Below are positions 52,858-62,028 of a stretch of DNA of 64,000 nucleotides, piece by piece. The position numbers and the translations under genes were made by a program. The notes beneath the pieces were generated by a model. It worked only from the letters and a program-made list of their open reading frames with translations, was not told where the DNA came from and ran no database searches. Source of the stretch: Streptomyces sp. NBC_00569 (GTDB lineage: Bacteria; Actinomycetota; Actinomycetes; Streptomycetales; Streptomycetaceae); contig NZ_CP107783.1 in NCBI RefSeq assembly GCF_036345255.1, positions 558,001 to 622,000 of the forward strand, given 5' to 3'. The first letter of the stretch is position 1. Every line of letters begins with the position of its first letter.

Positions 52858-53705
52858 CCTCCTCACACACGCCCGTCGCCGCGCAGGCCCCGACCCAGGC
52901 GGCCCCGCGCCCCCGCTTCTCCCCGCGGCGGCGGCGCAGCATGCTCCGCGGTGCGCAGTACGTCGTTCTGGCCGGTGCGGTGATCGCCGTCGCCGTACTG
53001 GCCGACTGGCACCAGTTGCAGCAGCAGTTCCTCGAACTCTCCGTGGCCAAGCGGATGTTCCCGGACCTGCTGACGGTGGCGCTGACCAACACGGTGGCGT
53101 ACACCCTCTCGGGATTCGGCGTGGGCCTCGTGCTCGGGCTGATCGTCGCCCTCATGCGGCTCTCCTCGGTGGCCCCCTATCGGTGGCTCGCGTCTCTCTA
53201 CATCGAGGTGTTCCGCGGACTGCCCGCCCTGCTGATCTTCATCTTCATCGGGGTCGGCGTTCCCCTGGCGTTCCCCGGCCTCGCCATCCCCGGTGGCGCG
53301 TACGGACAGGTCGCCGTGGCCCTGGGGCTCGTCGCCGCCGCGTACATGGCGGAGACCATCAGGGCCGGCATCCAGGCCGTGCCCCGCGGTCAGATGGAGG
53401 CCGCGCGGACACTGGGCATGTCCCACGCGAGGGCCATGTGGTCGATCGTCATCCCTCAGGCCTTCCGGATCATCGTGCCGCCCCTTACCAACGAACTGGT
53501 CCTTCTCTTCAAGGACTCCTCACTGGTGCTGTTCCTCGGCGTCTCGCTGCAAACGCGTGAACTCACCAAGTTCGGAAGGGACCTGGCCAGCGAGACCGCC
53601 AACACCACTCCCATCTTCGTGGCCGGTCTCTGCTACCTCCTGATCACCGTCCCGCTGGGCTACGTGGTGCGCCGCCTGGAGGCGGGCCATGCGAAGGCAC
53701 GGTGA
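52854..53705 (+). CDS. Amino acid ABC transporter permease
   Basis: HisM/GlnP-type permease (283 aa): a basic cytoplasmic tail, then about five hydrophobic segments. The family pieces IEVFRGLPALLIFIF and the EAA loop QMEAARTLGMSHARAMWSIVIPQAFR are clear. A single permease gene is present, so it probably forms a homodimer. GTG overlaps the receptor stop. Confidence 0.93.
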   Translation: MTSSHTPVAAQAPTQAAPRPRFSPRRRRSMLRGAQYVVLAGAVIAVAVLADWHQLQQQFLELSVAKRMFPDLLTVALTNTVAYTLSGFGVGLVLGLIVALMRLSSVAPYRWLASLYIEVFRGLPALLIFIFIGVGVPLAFPGLAIPGGAYGQVAVALGLVAAAYMAETIRAGIQAVPRGQMEAARTLGMSHARAMWSIVIPQAFRIIVPPLTNELVLLFKDSSLVLFLGVSLQTRELTKFGRDLASETANTTPIFVAGLCYLLITVPLGYVVRRLEAGHAKAR

Positions 53706-53708
53706 ACG

Positions 53709-54557
53709 ATGAGCGACCCCAGCGAGCCCTCCGGCAACATGAGAGAACACGAGGGGACGGGCATGACGAATGCCACCACCACGACCGACACGCCCACGCC
53801 GGCCCGGGCGATAGAGATCCGCGCGCTGCACAAGTCCTTCGGTGACCTTCAGGTCCTGCGCGGCATCGACTTCACCGTCGACACGGGCGAAGTGGTGTGC
53901 GTCATCGGTCCTTCCGGGTCGGGCAAGTCGACGTTGCTGCGCTGCACCAACCTCCTGGAACAGCCCACCCAGGGCCACGTCCTCATCGCCGGAACCGACA
54001 TCACCGACCCGGACGTGGACATCGACCGGCTGCGTCGCCGCATCGGCATGGTCTTCCAGCAGTTCAACCTCTTCGCGCACTTGAGCGTGCTGGACAACCT
54101 GACGATCGCCCAGCGCCGGGTGCTGGGCCGCGACAAGGCCGAGGCGGCCCAGGTGGCCCGACAGAACCTGGCCCGCGTCGGACTCGCGGACAAGGAGGAC
54201 AGCTACCCCGCGCAGTTGTCGGGCGGCCAGCAGCAACGGGTGGCCATCGCGCGCGCCCTCTCGATGGGCCCCGAGCTGATGCTGTTCGACGAACCCACGA
54301 GCGCGCTCGACCCCGAACTGGTCGGAGACGTCCTCGGCGTCATGCGCGGCCTCGCGGACGACGGGATGACGATGATGGTCGTGACCCACGAGATGGGCTT
54401 CGCCCGCGAAGTCGCCGACCGCGTCGTCTTCATGGACGACGGCGTCATCGTCGAACAGGGCGGCCCCGACGAAGTCCTCGGCAACCCCCAACACCCACGC
54501 ACCCGCGAGTTCCTGGCCCGTGTCCTGCGCCCGGCGGACACCGTCACGAAGTCCTGA
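53709..54557 (+). CDS. Amino acid ABC transporter ATP-binding protein
   Basis: GlnQ/HisP-type ATPase (282 aa): Walker [11 protein letters not shown]-loop [16 protein letters not shown], signature LSGGQQQR, Walker [16 protein letters not shown]-switch [11 protein letters not shown] 53709 lies three bases after the permease stop; ATG 53763, with GAGGGGAC before it, is an alternative that removes 18 residues of unclear function. Energises the adjacent importer. A strong terminator follows. Confidence 0.94.
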   Translation: MSDPSEPSGNMREHEGTGMTNATTTTDTPTPARAIEIRALHKSFGDLQVLRGIDFTVDTGEVVCVIGPSGSGKSTLLRCTNLLEQPTQGHVLIAGTDITDPDVDIDRLRRRIGMVFQQFNLFAHLSVLDNLTIAQRRVLGRDKAEAAQVARQNLARVGLADKEDSYPAQLSGGQQQRVAIARALSMGPELMLFDEPTSALDPELVGDVLGVMRGLADDGMTMMVVTHEMGFAREVADRVVFMDDGVIVEQGGPDEVLGNPQHPRTREFLARVLRPADTVTKS

Positions 54558-54577
54558 CGGGACCCGGCACTTCCCAC

Positions 54578-54625
54578 CCACGGACCGCCTTCCCGGTCCG
54601 CGTCGGCCGGGAAGGGGGTCCGTGG
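54578..54625 (+). terminator. Terminator of the amino acid importer operon
   Basis: 19-bp arms (54578-54596 and 54607-54625) with one mismatch and a ten-base loop; arm core CCACGGACC. Located 20 bp after the ATPase stop. Confidence 0.75.
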
Positions 54626-54809
54626 CGATCGCGGTCGGGCGGCGTCCGGTCTGGCTCCCTACCTCCGGGCCACGCGATCCGGCCCCGAAACCGGACAGCC
54701 GCGAGCCCGCGCAGGTGCGGACCCGACGACGGCGCCGCAGTGTCCGGTACCGAGCTGCCGGAGTGCGAATCCGATTGCGCCTGCCCAGCCTGTTGCGCAT
54801 CCTGCTGGG

Positions 54810-55673
54810 ATGCGCTTCTCCGTCAACATCCCGAATTTCGGCGACTTCGCCGACCCGCGCAACGTCGCCACCGCAGCGGCCGCCGCCGAACAGGCGGGCT
54901 GGGACGGGCTCTTCGTGTGGGATCACGTTCTGCACCGACAGCATCAGGGACGTCCCTTCGGAGACCCCTGGATGCTGCTGACCGCCGCCGCGCTGGCGAC
55001 CTCACGGATCCGATTGGGCACCCTCCTGACGCCGGTCCCCCGCTACCGGCCGCAGCAACTCGCCCGCCAGGTAGCCACCTTGGACCGGCTGAGCGGCGGC
55101 CGGGCGATCTTTGCCGCGGGGCTGGGCGGTCCGGTCGAGGACGAGTACCGCAGCTTCGGCGACGCCGCCGAGCCGCGCGTCCTCGCCGAGCGACTGGACG
55201 AGGGCCTGGAGCTGTTGGGGCGCATGTGGTCCGGCGAACCGGTGAACCACCACGGCCGGCACTACGAGGTCCGGGACGTGGCGCTGCTGCCCGCCACCGT
55301 GCAGCAGCCCCGCCCCCCGGTGTGGATCGGAGGGTTCTGGCCGCACCGTGCACCCATGCGGCGGGCGGCGCGGTGGGACGGCGCGGTGCCGCTGTTCGAG
55401 ACCGCCCGGCATGGGCATGTGCCGGACGTGGGGGAGGTACGGGAACTCATCGCCTACGTGCGCGGTCAGCGTACGAACGGCGACGTCCGCCCCTTCGAGT
55501 TCGTACTCGGCGGAGCCACGCCCCCGGGCTCGGCCAGAGCCAAGGACGTGATCGGCCCCCTGCACGACGCCGGCGCCACTTGGTGGGACGAACGACAGGT
55601 CCAGACGGGTCCGGACCTGGATCGCCTGACCCCGGTTCTCCGTCGTATCGAGGCCGGGCCGCCGGTGCTCTAG
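54810..55673 (+). CDS. LLM-class flavin-dependent oxidoreductase
   Basis: Bacterial-luciferase-like TIM-barrel protein (287 aa): MRFSVNIPNFGDFADP, GWDGLFVWDHVL, ATSRIRLGTLLTPVPRYRP, LDRLSGGRAIFAAGLGGP. Uses FMN or F420; in actinomycetes many relatives are F420-dependent. The ATG has only a weak ribosome site (CTGGG). Monocistronic, between two terminated units; substrate unknown. Confidence 0.9.
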   Translation: MRFSVNIPNFGDFADPRNVATAAAAAEQAGWDGLFVWDHVLHRQHQGRPFGDPWMLLTAAALATSRIRLGTLLTPVPRYRPQQLARQVATLDRLSGGRAIFAAGLGGPVEDEYRSFGDAAEPRVLAERLDEGLELLGRMWSGEPVNHHGRHYEVRDVALLPATVQQPRPPVWIGGFWPHRAPMRRAARWDGAVPLFETARHGHVPDVGEVRELIAYVRGQRTNGDVRPFEFVLGGATPPGSARAKDVIGPLHDAGATWWDERQVQTGPDLDRLTPVLRRIEAGPPVL

Positions 55674-55768
55674 AGAAGCGCGGTCCACGCCTGATCCGGC
55701 GTCCTCGCTCTCCAGTCGGTCCACCGATGCCGGTCCTGCCGGCGATACTCCGCCCCCGTCGCCAGATT

Positions 55769-55831
55769 TCAGACTGCGTAGGAGAACACCAGCACCGCGA
55801 CCGAAAGCCCCAGCATGCCGGCCGGCCGCAT
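55769..55831 (-). CDS. Possible 20-aa hydrophobic peptide
   Basis: Minus-strand frame reading MRPAGMLGLSVAVLVFSYAV with a strong GAGGGGGG ribosome site about eight bases before the ATG. The composition is that of a single short membrane helix. It is in the gap between the LLM oxidoreductase and the toroid enzyme. No family known to me; low GC3 bias cannot be judged at this length. Confidence 0.3.
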   Translation of the reverse strand: MRPAGMLGLSVAVLVFSYAV

Positions 55832-55914
55832 ACCGCACCCCCCTCGATCGCCAGCGGGATCCCGCCCATTGACGGTCCGCGCGACAGACCGAAGAATGAG
55901 CGCCACCCCCACCT

Positions 55915-55926
55915 GACAACGTTGTC
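55915..55926. promoter_or_regulatory. LacI-type palindrome GACAACGTTGTC
   Basis: Perfect 12-bp palindrome ending 18 bp before the start of the large Tat-exported enzyme gene. ACAACGTT also occurs at the -10 of the glycoside operon (34511-34518) and inside the nearby lacI gene (34317-34324), so one LacI protein could act at all of them (inference). Confidence 0.5.
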
Positions 55927-55944
55927 TTGTGAAAGGTCCCGCAC

Positions 55945-58900
55945 ATGCCGCACCATCCCAAGCAGGTCGACCGCCGGAGATTCCTGCAACTCCTCGGCCT
56001 GTCGGGCGCCCTGGCCGCCCTGCCCTCTGTCGTCGGCGTGAACTCCGCTCAGGCACTGGGCAGTTCCGCCCGACTTGCCGGCTCCGCCTCTCCCCCGGAC
56101 GAGACAGCCGCCACCTACCACCGCGTTCTGCTCCAGCACACCCACTGGTCCGAGACACAGTGGGACGAGGCACGGGGCTACTACACGGACAAGGACTTCG
56201 GTTTCGCCGTCGTCCTCGGCCACGCGGTGCTGCTCACCCACGGCACGTACGACAGTGAGCCCGCCGGCATCGACCGGGACACCCTCAAGGCCCGCACACT
56301 CGCCACCATCCGGCACTTCGCGGCGTCCAACCGACTCACGGGCGGGACCCAGTGGGGCCGCAAGCTGTTCTTCGACACCACGTTCCAGTCGTACTTCGTC
56401 CTTGCCGCGCGGTTGCTCTGGGACGACCTCGACAGCGCGACGCGCACGAACGTCGACACCATCGTTCGTGAACAAGCCGCTTACACCACGAAGCTGGGTA
56501 CCGGTGACGACCCGGACTCGGGTGACTGGACGCCGAACGGACTGCAGGGCGGCTACGTGGGCGACACGAAGCTGGAGGAGATGGGCCTGTACGCGCAGAC
56601 CCTCGCACCCGCCCTCGCGTGGGCGCCCGACGATGCGCGCCGCCCCGACTGGGAGTCCGCCTACGGCACGTGGTCACGCAACGAGGCGGGGCTTCCGCCT
56701 GCCGACCTGGCGAATCCGGCGCTCGTCGACGGCGTCGCCGTCTCCCGCAACACGGCCCGGAATCTGTACGACACGTTCATCGTCGAGAACCACGGCTCCT
56801 TCGGCCCGCACTACCAGGAGGAGTTGTGGCGTACCTCGGGGCGCAACGCGGCGCACTTCCTGGCCGCCGGGCAGCCGTTGCCGCAGGTGCTGACCGCGCA
56901 GCCCAACGCGCTGCCGCTGTGGCGCACGTTGCTGGGGGTGATGAGTGACGCCGGTGAGCCGTTGATGCCGATGGTTAACGACCGCGAGCATCTGTACGGC
57001 AGGGACGTGATCCCCCTCGCGTTCCTGGCCCAGGTGGCCGGTGACCGGGCGGCGGCACGGGCTGAACAGGCGCTGGCCGAGCGGCTGGAGGCGTACCAGA
57101 AGTACCCGCCCGAGTACCGTCTGGCGAAGTTCTCCGGTGAGCCGAAATATGAGCCGGAGGCGCGGGCCGAGGTGGCCATCAGTTATCTGCTGCACGTGTG
57201 GGCGGCTGCGAACGGGCACCGGGTCCGCCCGCTGTCCGAGGACGAGCTCTTCGCCCAGGCGTCGGGAGTCGCGGACTTCGGCACGGGACCCGGCCTTGTC
57301 TCGCACCAGACGCGGGCCGCGTGGGCGGGTGCGGTCAGCAAGTCTGGATTCGTGAAGTTCGCCTGGCAACCGCGCCACGACGACTGGCTGTTCAGGCTCA
57401 GTGGCGGTACGCCGATGTTCCTGCCTGCGACGACGGGCAAGGTCGGGCAGCGCACGGTCCGGGTGTACACGTCGCTGCGCGACGGCTTCGACGGCAGCGC
57501 CACCGTGTTGCGTCTGGACACCGGTTACGCGGGCTTCACGACGCTACCGACGGGCGGGGTCGTCTATGCGACCTCCGGAACGGCCGCCGGGGAAGGGCAT
57601 CTTGAGGTGCACAACCTCACCATGCCAGGGATGGCCGGCCTCGACGGCGCACGTACCTACCGCTTCGACGAGGGAGAGGTCTCCGTGCGTGCGCAGGATG
57701 CAGGTACGCCGGCCACGGCGGCGGCGCGCGTCGACGAGGTGGGCTTCTCACGCACCGCTGTGCGGCACATCCGGATGCTCGGGGTACGGCCCGACCCGAC
57801 CTACGGATACTCGCTGTACGCGTTCGAGGTGCGCGACGGGGCGAACGGCTCCGACCTCGCGCGCGGCGGAACGGCGGCCACGTCCTCGTACGATCCGGGC
57901 AAGGGCCCCGAGCTGGCCTTCGACGGCGACCTGGCGACGCGATGGGCGGTCGCGAAGGCCGAACGCCCACGCGCCGACAGCTGGTTGGCCGTGGACCTGG
58001 GCGCCGCGCACGAGGTCGACCGCGTCACGCTGCGCTGGGAAGCGGCAGCAGGGCGCGCCTACCTCGTCCAGGGTTCGACCGACGGCGAGCACTGGGAGGA
58101 CCTGGCGGCCTGGCCGGTCCCCGAGGTGAGCAGCCGTGGCGGCTGGCTCGACGTCGACGGCCGGGCCGGCCTTGTCGTGCGCGGCTCGGACCACCCGATC
58201 GCGGTGTACGGCGACACGATCCTCGCGGCCGACGGCCCCGCGGCGCCCGTGGTGGTCGAGGGGTATCCAGATGTGTCGGCCGAGACGCTGCGCGCGCTCG
58301 CACGGAAGGCCTCGGCCACGGCCGGGAACAAGGCGGTCCGGGCGGCGTTCACGCAGGAGCACCTGAGCCTGTTCAACCTGTCGAGCGAAGCCGTCTCCAC
58401 GACGGTGGACGTGCCGCAGTCCGGTGCGGGTCGCGTGGTGTTCCAGGGCGACCAGACGCTGACCGACAGCGGGACGTCCTACCGTGCGGAACTCCTGTCG
58501 GCCGAGGCCCTGTTGCTGGCGCCCCGGCTCACGGTCACTCCCGCACCGGGCGCGGGCCGACTGCCCACCGGGCTGCGCGTGCAGGTCACGGACGGGGCCA
58601 CCGTGCGGCTGTCCGGAGCCGCCTGCCGCGTCCGGGTCGAGGGACAGCATCGCAGCGAGGTCGCTGTCGTGTCGCGTGGCCGTGAGACGACCGTCCGTCT
58701 GCACGGCGCGACCGCGTTCCCCCTCGACGACCTCGCGCTCGGCCGCACCGTGTTCCCCACCGGTCCGCTGCCCGCCGGCATGTCGGACCCGGCCGCCGCG
58801 GTGGACGGCGATCCGGCGACGGCGTGGCGACCCGGCCCCGACGGGCGCATGGTCGTCGATCTGGGCGCGCGGCTGCCGGTGCGCTCGGTCGAGGTGGCCT

Positions 58901-59097
58901 GGACGGTCAGCGGTGCGCCCGCTGTCGGAGTGGAGGTCAGCGACGACGGCGTCGACTACCGAAGTGCGGGCCGGGTCGACGGGCGCCGCCGTGACCGGGA
59001 ACTCGCCCTCGACACGTCCGCGCGATACGTCGCAGTGCGGGTCGACGGACGACTGCCCGCCGACGCCCGGATCACACGGCTCTCCGTGCGACGCTGA
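55945..59097 (+). CDS. Tat-exported toroid enzyme with two discoidin domains
   Basis: Large secreted protein (1050 aa). Residues 1-38 are a Tat signal (DRRRFLQLLGLSGALAALPS). An alpha/alpha-toroid follows (about 50-430, e.g. DWTPNGLQGGYVGDTKLEEMGLYAQ) and then a beta-sandwich region containing VNDREHLYGRDVIPLAFLAQ near its start. Two F5/8-type-C (discoidin) carbohydrate-binding modules lie at about 615-745 and 925-1050. Layout resembles family 8-like polysaccharide lyases acting on uronic-acid glycans, but I cannot name the substrate. A LacI-type palindrome sits in its leader, and a perfect hairpin terminator ends the unit. Confidence 0.82.
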   Translation: MPHHPKQVDRRRFLQLLGLSGALAALPSVVGVNSAQALGSSARLAGSASPPDETAATYHRVLLQHTHWSETQWDEARGYYTDKDFGFAVVLGHAVLLTHGTYDSEPAGIDRDTLKARTLATIRHFAASNRLTGGTQWGRKLFFDTTFQSYFVLAARLLWDDLDSATRTNVDTIVREQAAYTTKLGTGDDPDSGDWTPNGLQGGYVGDTKLEEMGLYAQTLAPALAWAPDDARRPDWESAYGTWSRNEAGLPPADLANPALVDGVAVSRNTARNLYDTFIVENHGSFGPHYQEELWRTSGRNAAHFLAAGQPLPQVLTAQPNALPLWRTLLGVMSDAGEPLMPMVNDREHLYGRDVIPLAFLAQVAGDRAAARAEQALAERLEAYQKYPPEYRLAKFSGEPKYEPEARAEVAISYLLHVWAAANGHRVRPLSEDELFAQASGVADFGTGPGLVSHQTRAAWAGAVSKSGFVKFAWQPRHDDWLFRLSGGTPMFLPATTGKVGQRTVRVYTSLRDGFDGSATVLRLDTGYAGFTTLPTGGVVYATSGTAAGEGHLEVHNLTMPGMAGLDGARTYRFDEGEVSVRAQDAGTPATAAARVDEVGFSRTAVRHIRMLGVRPDPTYGYSLYAFEVRDGANGSDLARGGTAATSSYDPGKGPELAFDGDLATRWAVAKAERPRADSWLAVDLGAAHEVDRVTLRWEAAAGRAYLVQGSTDGEHWEDLAAWPVPEVSSRGGWLDVDGRAGLVVRGSDHPIAVYGDTILAADGPAAPVVVEGYPDVSAETLRALARKASATAGNKAVRAAFTQEHLSLFNLSSEAVSTTVDVPQSGAGRVVFQGDQTLTDSGTSYRAELLSAEALLLAPRLTVTPAPGAGRLPTGLRVQVTDGATVRLSGAACRVRVEGQHRSEVAVVSRGRETTVRLHGATAFPLDDLALGRTVFPTGPLPAGMSDPAAAVDGDPATAWRPGPDGRMVVDLGARLPVRSVEVAWTVSGAPAVGVEVSDDGVDYRSAGRVDGRRRDRELALDTSARYVAVRVDGRLPADARITRLSVRR

Positions 59098-59117
59098 GCC
59101 TGTAGGGCTCGCTTCGT

Positions 59118-59153
59118 GAGGGCCCCGGCCGCGCGCAGGCGGCCGGGGCCCTC
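59118..59153 (+). terminator. Terminator after toroid enzyme gene
   Basis: Perfect 15-bp stem (GAGGGCCCCGGCCGC and complement) with a six-base loop, 21 bp after the stop. Confidence 0.85.
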
Positions 59154-59312
59154 ATCGGCAACCATCAGCCCCTCCCCCACGGGAATGTCGATGAAAAGAC
59201 GCCCAACTGCCGTCCGCCCACACCGCGGTGAGCGCGCACGGACCGCTTGCCCGTGCCCGGTCCGCCACCTGGCCGACACGTGGCCAGAACACCATCTCCT
59301 GTTAACCTGAAC

Positions 59313-59445
59313 CACAGCGAAGGGGAGTAGTCCCGAGAACCGCTGGTCGACACGCTGGGCGCTCCGGAGCACCCCGGCCACCGGGCTCCCGCACACTGTG
59401 CGGGGGCGGACGAGACCTTCGGCCAAGGCATGATCCGGCCCCACT
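59313..59445 (+). ncRNA. yybP-ykoY-type manganese riboswitch
   Basis: The leader of the TMEM165/GDT1 gene contains AGGGGAGTAG (59321-59330) and GAGACCTTCGGCCAAGGC (59412-59429), the two conserved elements of the yybP-ykoY class (Rfam RF00080), separated by GC-rich stems. This class senses Mn2+ and controls Mn exporters, including UPF0016/GDT1 genes like the one downstream. Exact ends are approximate. About 100 bases remain between the aptamer and the ATG for an expression platform. Confidence 0.75.
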
Positions 59446-59543
59446 GACGTGTGGGCCGTTCCATCGTGCCGGGCCGAGTGGTTCTCCCGTCGCCCCATGG
59501 GTGCCGATGACCTCACGGCCCGGCCCCAGCAGAAAGCAAGACA

Positions 59544-60125
59544 ATGACCTTCGACCCCCTGGCGTTCCTCACCGCCTTCGGGCTGATCTTCCTCGCGGAA
59601 CTCCCCGACAAGACCATGTTCGCCTCGCTGGCCATGGGCACGCGGATGCGGCCGCTGTACGTGTGGTTCGGCACCTCCACCGCCTTCATCGTGCATGTCG
59701 CGATCGCCATCGGCGCGGGCAGCCTGCTCAGCCTGCTCCCGGGCACGGCCGTCAAGCTGGTCTCCGCCGCCCTGTTCGCCTTCGGCGCCGTCGTCCTGCT
59801 GCGCGGCGGGGACGAGGACGACGAGGAGGGCGTCGCCAAGACCGTCACCGGTTTCTGGCCCGTCTACACCACTGCCTTCATGGCCGTCTTCATCAGCGAA
59901 TGGGGCGACCTCACCCAGATCACCACCGCCAACCTGGCCGCCACCAACCCCTGGCTGCCCACCGCCCTCGGCTCGGCACTCGCGCTGATGTCGGTCTCCG
60001 CCCTCGCCCTGCTGGTCGGCCGAGCCATCGCCAAGCGCGTCCCCCTCAAGACGGTGCAGCGCATCGGTGCCGCGTGCATGGCCGGACTCGCCATCTGGAC
60101 CCTGATCGAGGCCTTCACCGGCTGA
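59544..60125 (+). CDS. TMEM165/GDT1-family cation transporter
   Basis: Membrane protein of 193 aa with six hydrophobic segments in two halves, each with the family's acidic motif (AELPDKT near residue 20, SEWGDLTQ near residue 117). The acidic loop DEDDEEG separates the halves. Bacterial members export Mn2+ (MneA/MntX type) and protect against excess manganese. The upstream Mn riboswitch supports this. Ribosome site AGAAAG is weak, as expected for a riboswitch-controlled start. Confidence 0.92.
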   Translation: MTFDPLAFLTAFGLIFLAELPDKTMFASLAMGTRMRPLYVWFGTSTAFIVHVAIAIGAGSLLSLLPGTAVKLVSAALFAFGAVVLLRGGDEDDEEGVAKTVTGFWPVYTTAFMAVFISEWGDLTQITTANLAATNPWLPTALGSALALMSVSALALLVGRAIAKRVPLKTVQRIGAACMAGLAIWTLIEAFTG

Positions 60126-60151
60126 CACGGCAGCATGAGCGCCTGACCGAC

Positions 60152-60300
60152 TCAAGGCCGGTCGATCGGCCGTTCCCTACGCCGGTAGTTCTCCGCCATC
60201 CAGGGCACGTCGAACAGCTCGGCCGGATGGTCGATGGCGTGCACGACGTCGTCGACGGTCATGCCCTGGTTGAGCCGCTCGACCACCGCGCCGCGCGGTC
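60152..60300 (-). pseudogene. Fragment resembling alkyl sulfatase-type MBL protein
   Basis: Minus-strand frame reading VVERLNQGMTVDDVVHAIDHPAELFDVPWMAENYRR then a stop. This looks like a short piece of the dimerisation region of alkyl sulfatase-like metallo-beta-lactamase proteins. Nothing comparable continues upstream of about 60300, so it would be a remnant. Identification is from memory of family wording and is tentative. Confidence 0.3.
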
Positions 60301-60812
60301 CTGCGCAACGCGGCTGCGGTGGCGGTCAGTTGCTCTGGGGCGCCGTCGCGGATGACCGGGACGACCATGGCACCCGAGCCCGGCCAGTGCCGCAGGGTCC
60401 CGCCCCTGCTCGAACCGGCGGCCGGGCCACGCTCTCGCACACCGCGGCGGTAGCGGGTGACCAGTTGCACTTCAACGTCGAACTCACCCTCCGCTTCTAC
60501 GAGCCTCGTCAGGAGATGTCGCTGCTCACCATTCCCTGGATCACGGGCCGTTGGATGCGCCGCGGAGCGACCGGGCGCATCGCCCGCCGCGTCACCGGTT
60601 GCCTGCTGGTGATCGCCGCCGGTGCGTGCATGCTCACCCTGCCCTACGCGGGCGGGGACGTGGGCGATCACCGTGGGGCAGGCCTCACCGCGCCTCCTCG
60701 ACGGCCTCCAGGAAGGCGGGCACCCCGCAGAGCAGAGAACTGCGTCCCCTACGACGCGGCGTCAGTACGACCTCCTCATCGTCGGGTGCCCAGCCACCGC
60801 TGCAACGGGATG
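60301..60812. other. Degenerate region without a confident gene
   Basis: About 510 bp with fragments of coding-like composition. The best is plus-strand 60480-60670 (LTLRFYEPRQEMSLLTIPWI, then a basic stretch and a single hydrophobic helix CLLVIAAGACMLTLP), which has high third-position GC but no family resemblance or clear start. Probably decayed genes linked to the neighbouring sulfatase fragment. Confidence 0.4.
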
Positions 60813-61331
60813 TCAGCCGACCGACGGAACCGCGGTCCCGGGTCCGCTGCGGGTGAGACGGGAGCGCCGCCGCGTCGCGATCGCAATGGCCGTGCCGATG
60901 CCCGCGATCAGCAACCCGATCCCAGTGAAGATCAGCGGAATCAGCCACAGGGAGACAAAACCGTCGATCTTTGCGTCCTCCGGGTCATCGGCGCGGTACA
61001 GGACGTCAACCCGCTCACCCTCGTCGTACGCCGGTGGGTTGGAGCCCATCGAGCTCCGGAACGTCGTCGGCGAACCGCCCGCCGGCGTGAACTCGACGAC
61101 CGGGTGCGCCGTGGGCCCGCTGCTCTGACGTGACTTGCTGGACGAACTGACGGAGCCACCCGACCACTCCAGGTACACCACGGTTCCCTTGGCACGCTCC
61201 GCATCCGTCACGAACGAGATCGACACCCCTCCAACGATCGCCCCGATGGCGAAGAACAGCGTCCCGAACGCGATGAGCCCGAACGAAATCCACCAGCCGG
61301 CACTCCGCCGCCCACGTACCTGAACCTGCAC
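60813..61331 (-). CDS. DUF3592-family membrane protein
   Basis: 172-aa protein with one hydrophobic segment near each end (WWISFGLIAFGTLFFAIGAIVGG at residues 13-35 and LIPLIFTGIGLLIAGIGTAI at 130-149). An extracytoplasmic domain between them contains GTVVYLEW, HPVVEFTPAGG and DEGERVDVLYRADDPEDAKIDGF, the DUF3592 pattern. GTG follows GAGAGGGAC. Function unknown. Confidence 0.8.
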   Translation of the reverse strand: MQVQVRGRRSAGWWISFGLIAFGTLFFAIGAIVGGVSISFVTDAERAKGTVVYLEWSGGSVSSSSKSRQSSGPTAHPVVEFTPAGGSPTTFRSSMGSNPPAYDEGERVDVLYRADDPEDAKIDGFVSLWLIPLIFTGIGLLIAGIGTAIAIATRRRSRLTRSGPGTAVPSVG

Positions 61332-62028
61332 AACGTCCCTCTCACTTGCCCGGAGTCAAGGGACGCTATCCCAGGTGCAAAGACCGCCGCGCAACCGCCC
61401 CCACGTCGTTCACGACGCGGGGGAACTCCGGGGCCCTGGTCCCGGCGGGACACGACGTACTGGATTGTCGGCCCTCACCGGCGACAGCGCGACGTACACA
61501 GAGGAACCGTCGATGAACCGAGCTGCCCTGCCCCTCGTAGCAGGTAGCCCGGTTGCCCCTCTCCGATTGCCGGTCGGGCACGGGGCAGCACTCCGCCCTC
61601 CCCTCGGCACCGACGTCCTGTGCCTCCCGCGGTGCGAGTCCGAGCGCCGCCGCCGAGCCGCTCCGGACGAAGATCGCCTGGCGGGCCGAGGAACTGCCCG
61701 GCGGATCCCCGCGCATGACGATCGGTGATGTCGACGCCGCGCCCGAGGATCAACGACTGTCGCGCACCCGACTGCCAGCGGAACAGCAGGTCCGGCCGGC
61801 GCGCCGACAGCGCGCGCGGGCACACCCCCTGGGCAACCGCCCGACACCAGGACCAGGGAGCCGTCTCAGCACCCTGCCCCCGCGGACGGGTGGGCACCAA
61901 CAACTACCGGCTCGCGGTCGCGGTCGAGGTCGCCGGCATCAAGGCGGACGACTCCCCGGCCGCAGGCACCGACATCCGCGCGGACTGCGGTACGGGCATC
62001 AGCCGAGCGCACACGCGGACACCTGAGG
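61332..62028. other. About 700 bp without a recognisable gene
   Basis: No complete coding region could be supported. One plus-strand stretch (61892-61999) reads GTNNYRLAVAVEVAGIKADD and continues with very high third-position GC, as if coding, but has no ribosome site and ends in a low-bias region. It may be a remnant. Confidence 0.4.

Noticed and set aside
60177..60671. Minus-strand 164-codon frame as a gene
   Set aside because: Composition is that of a shadow frame and no domain is recognisable; only the short fragment in another frame looked family-like.
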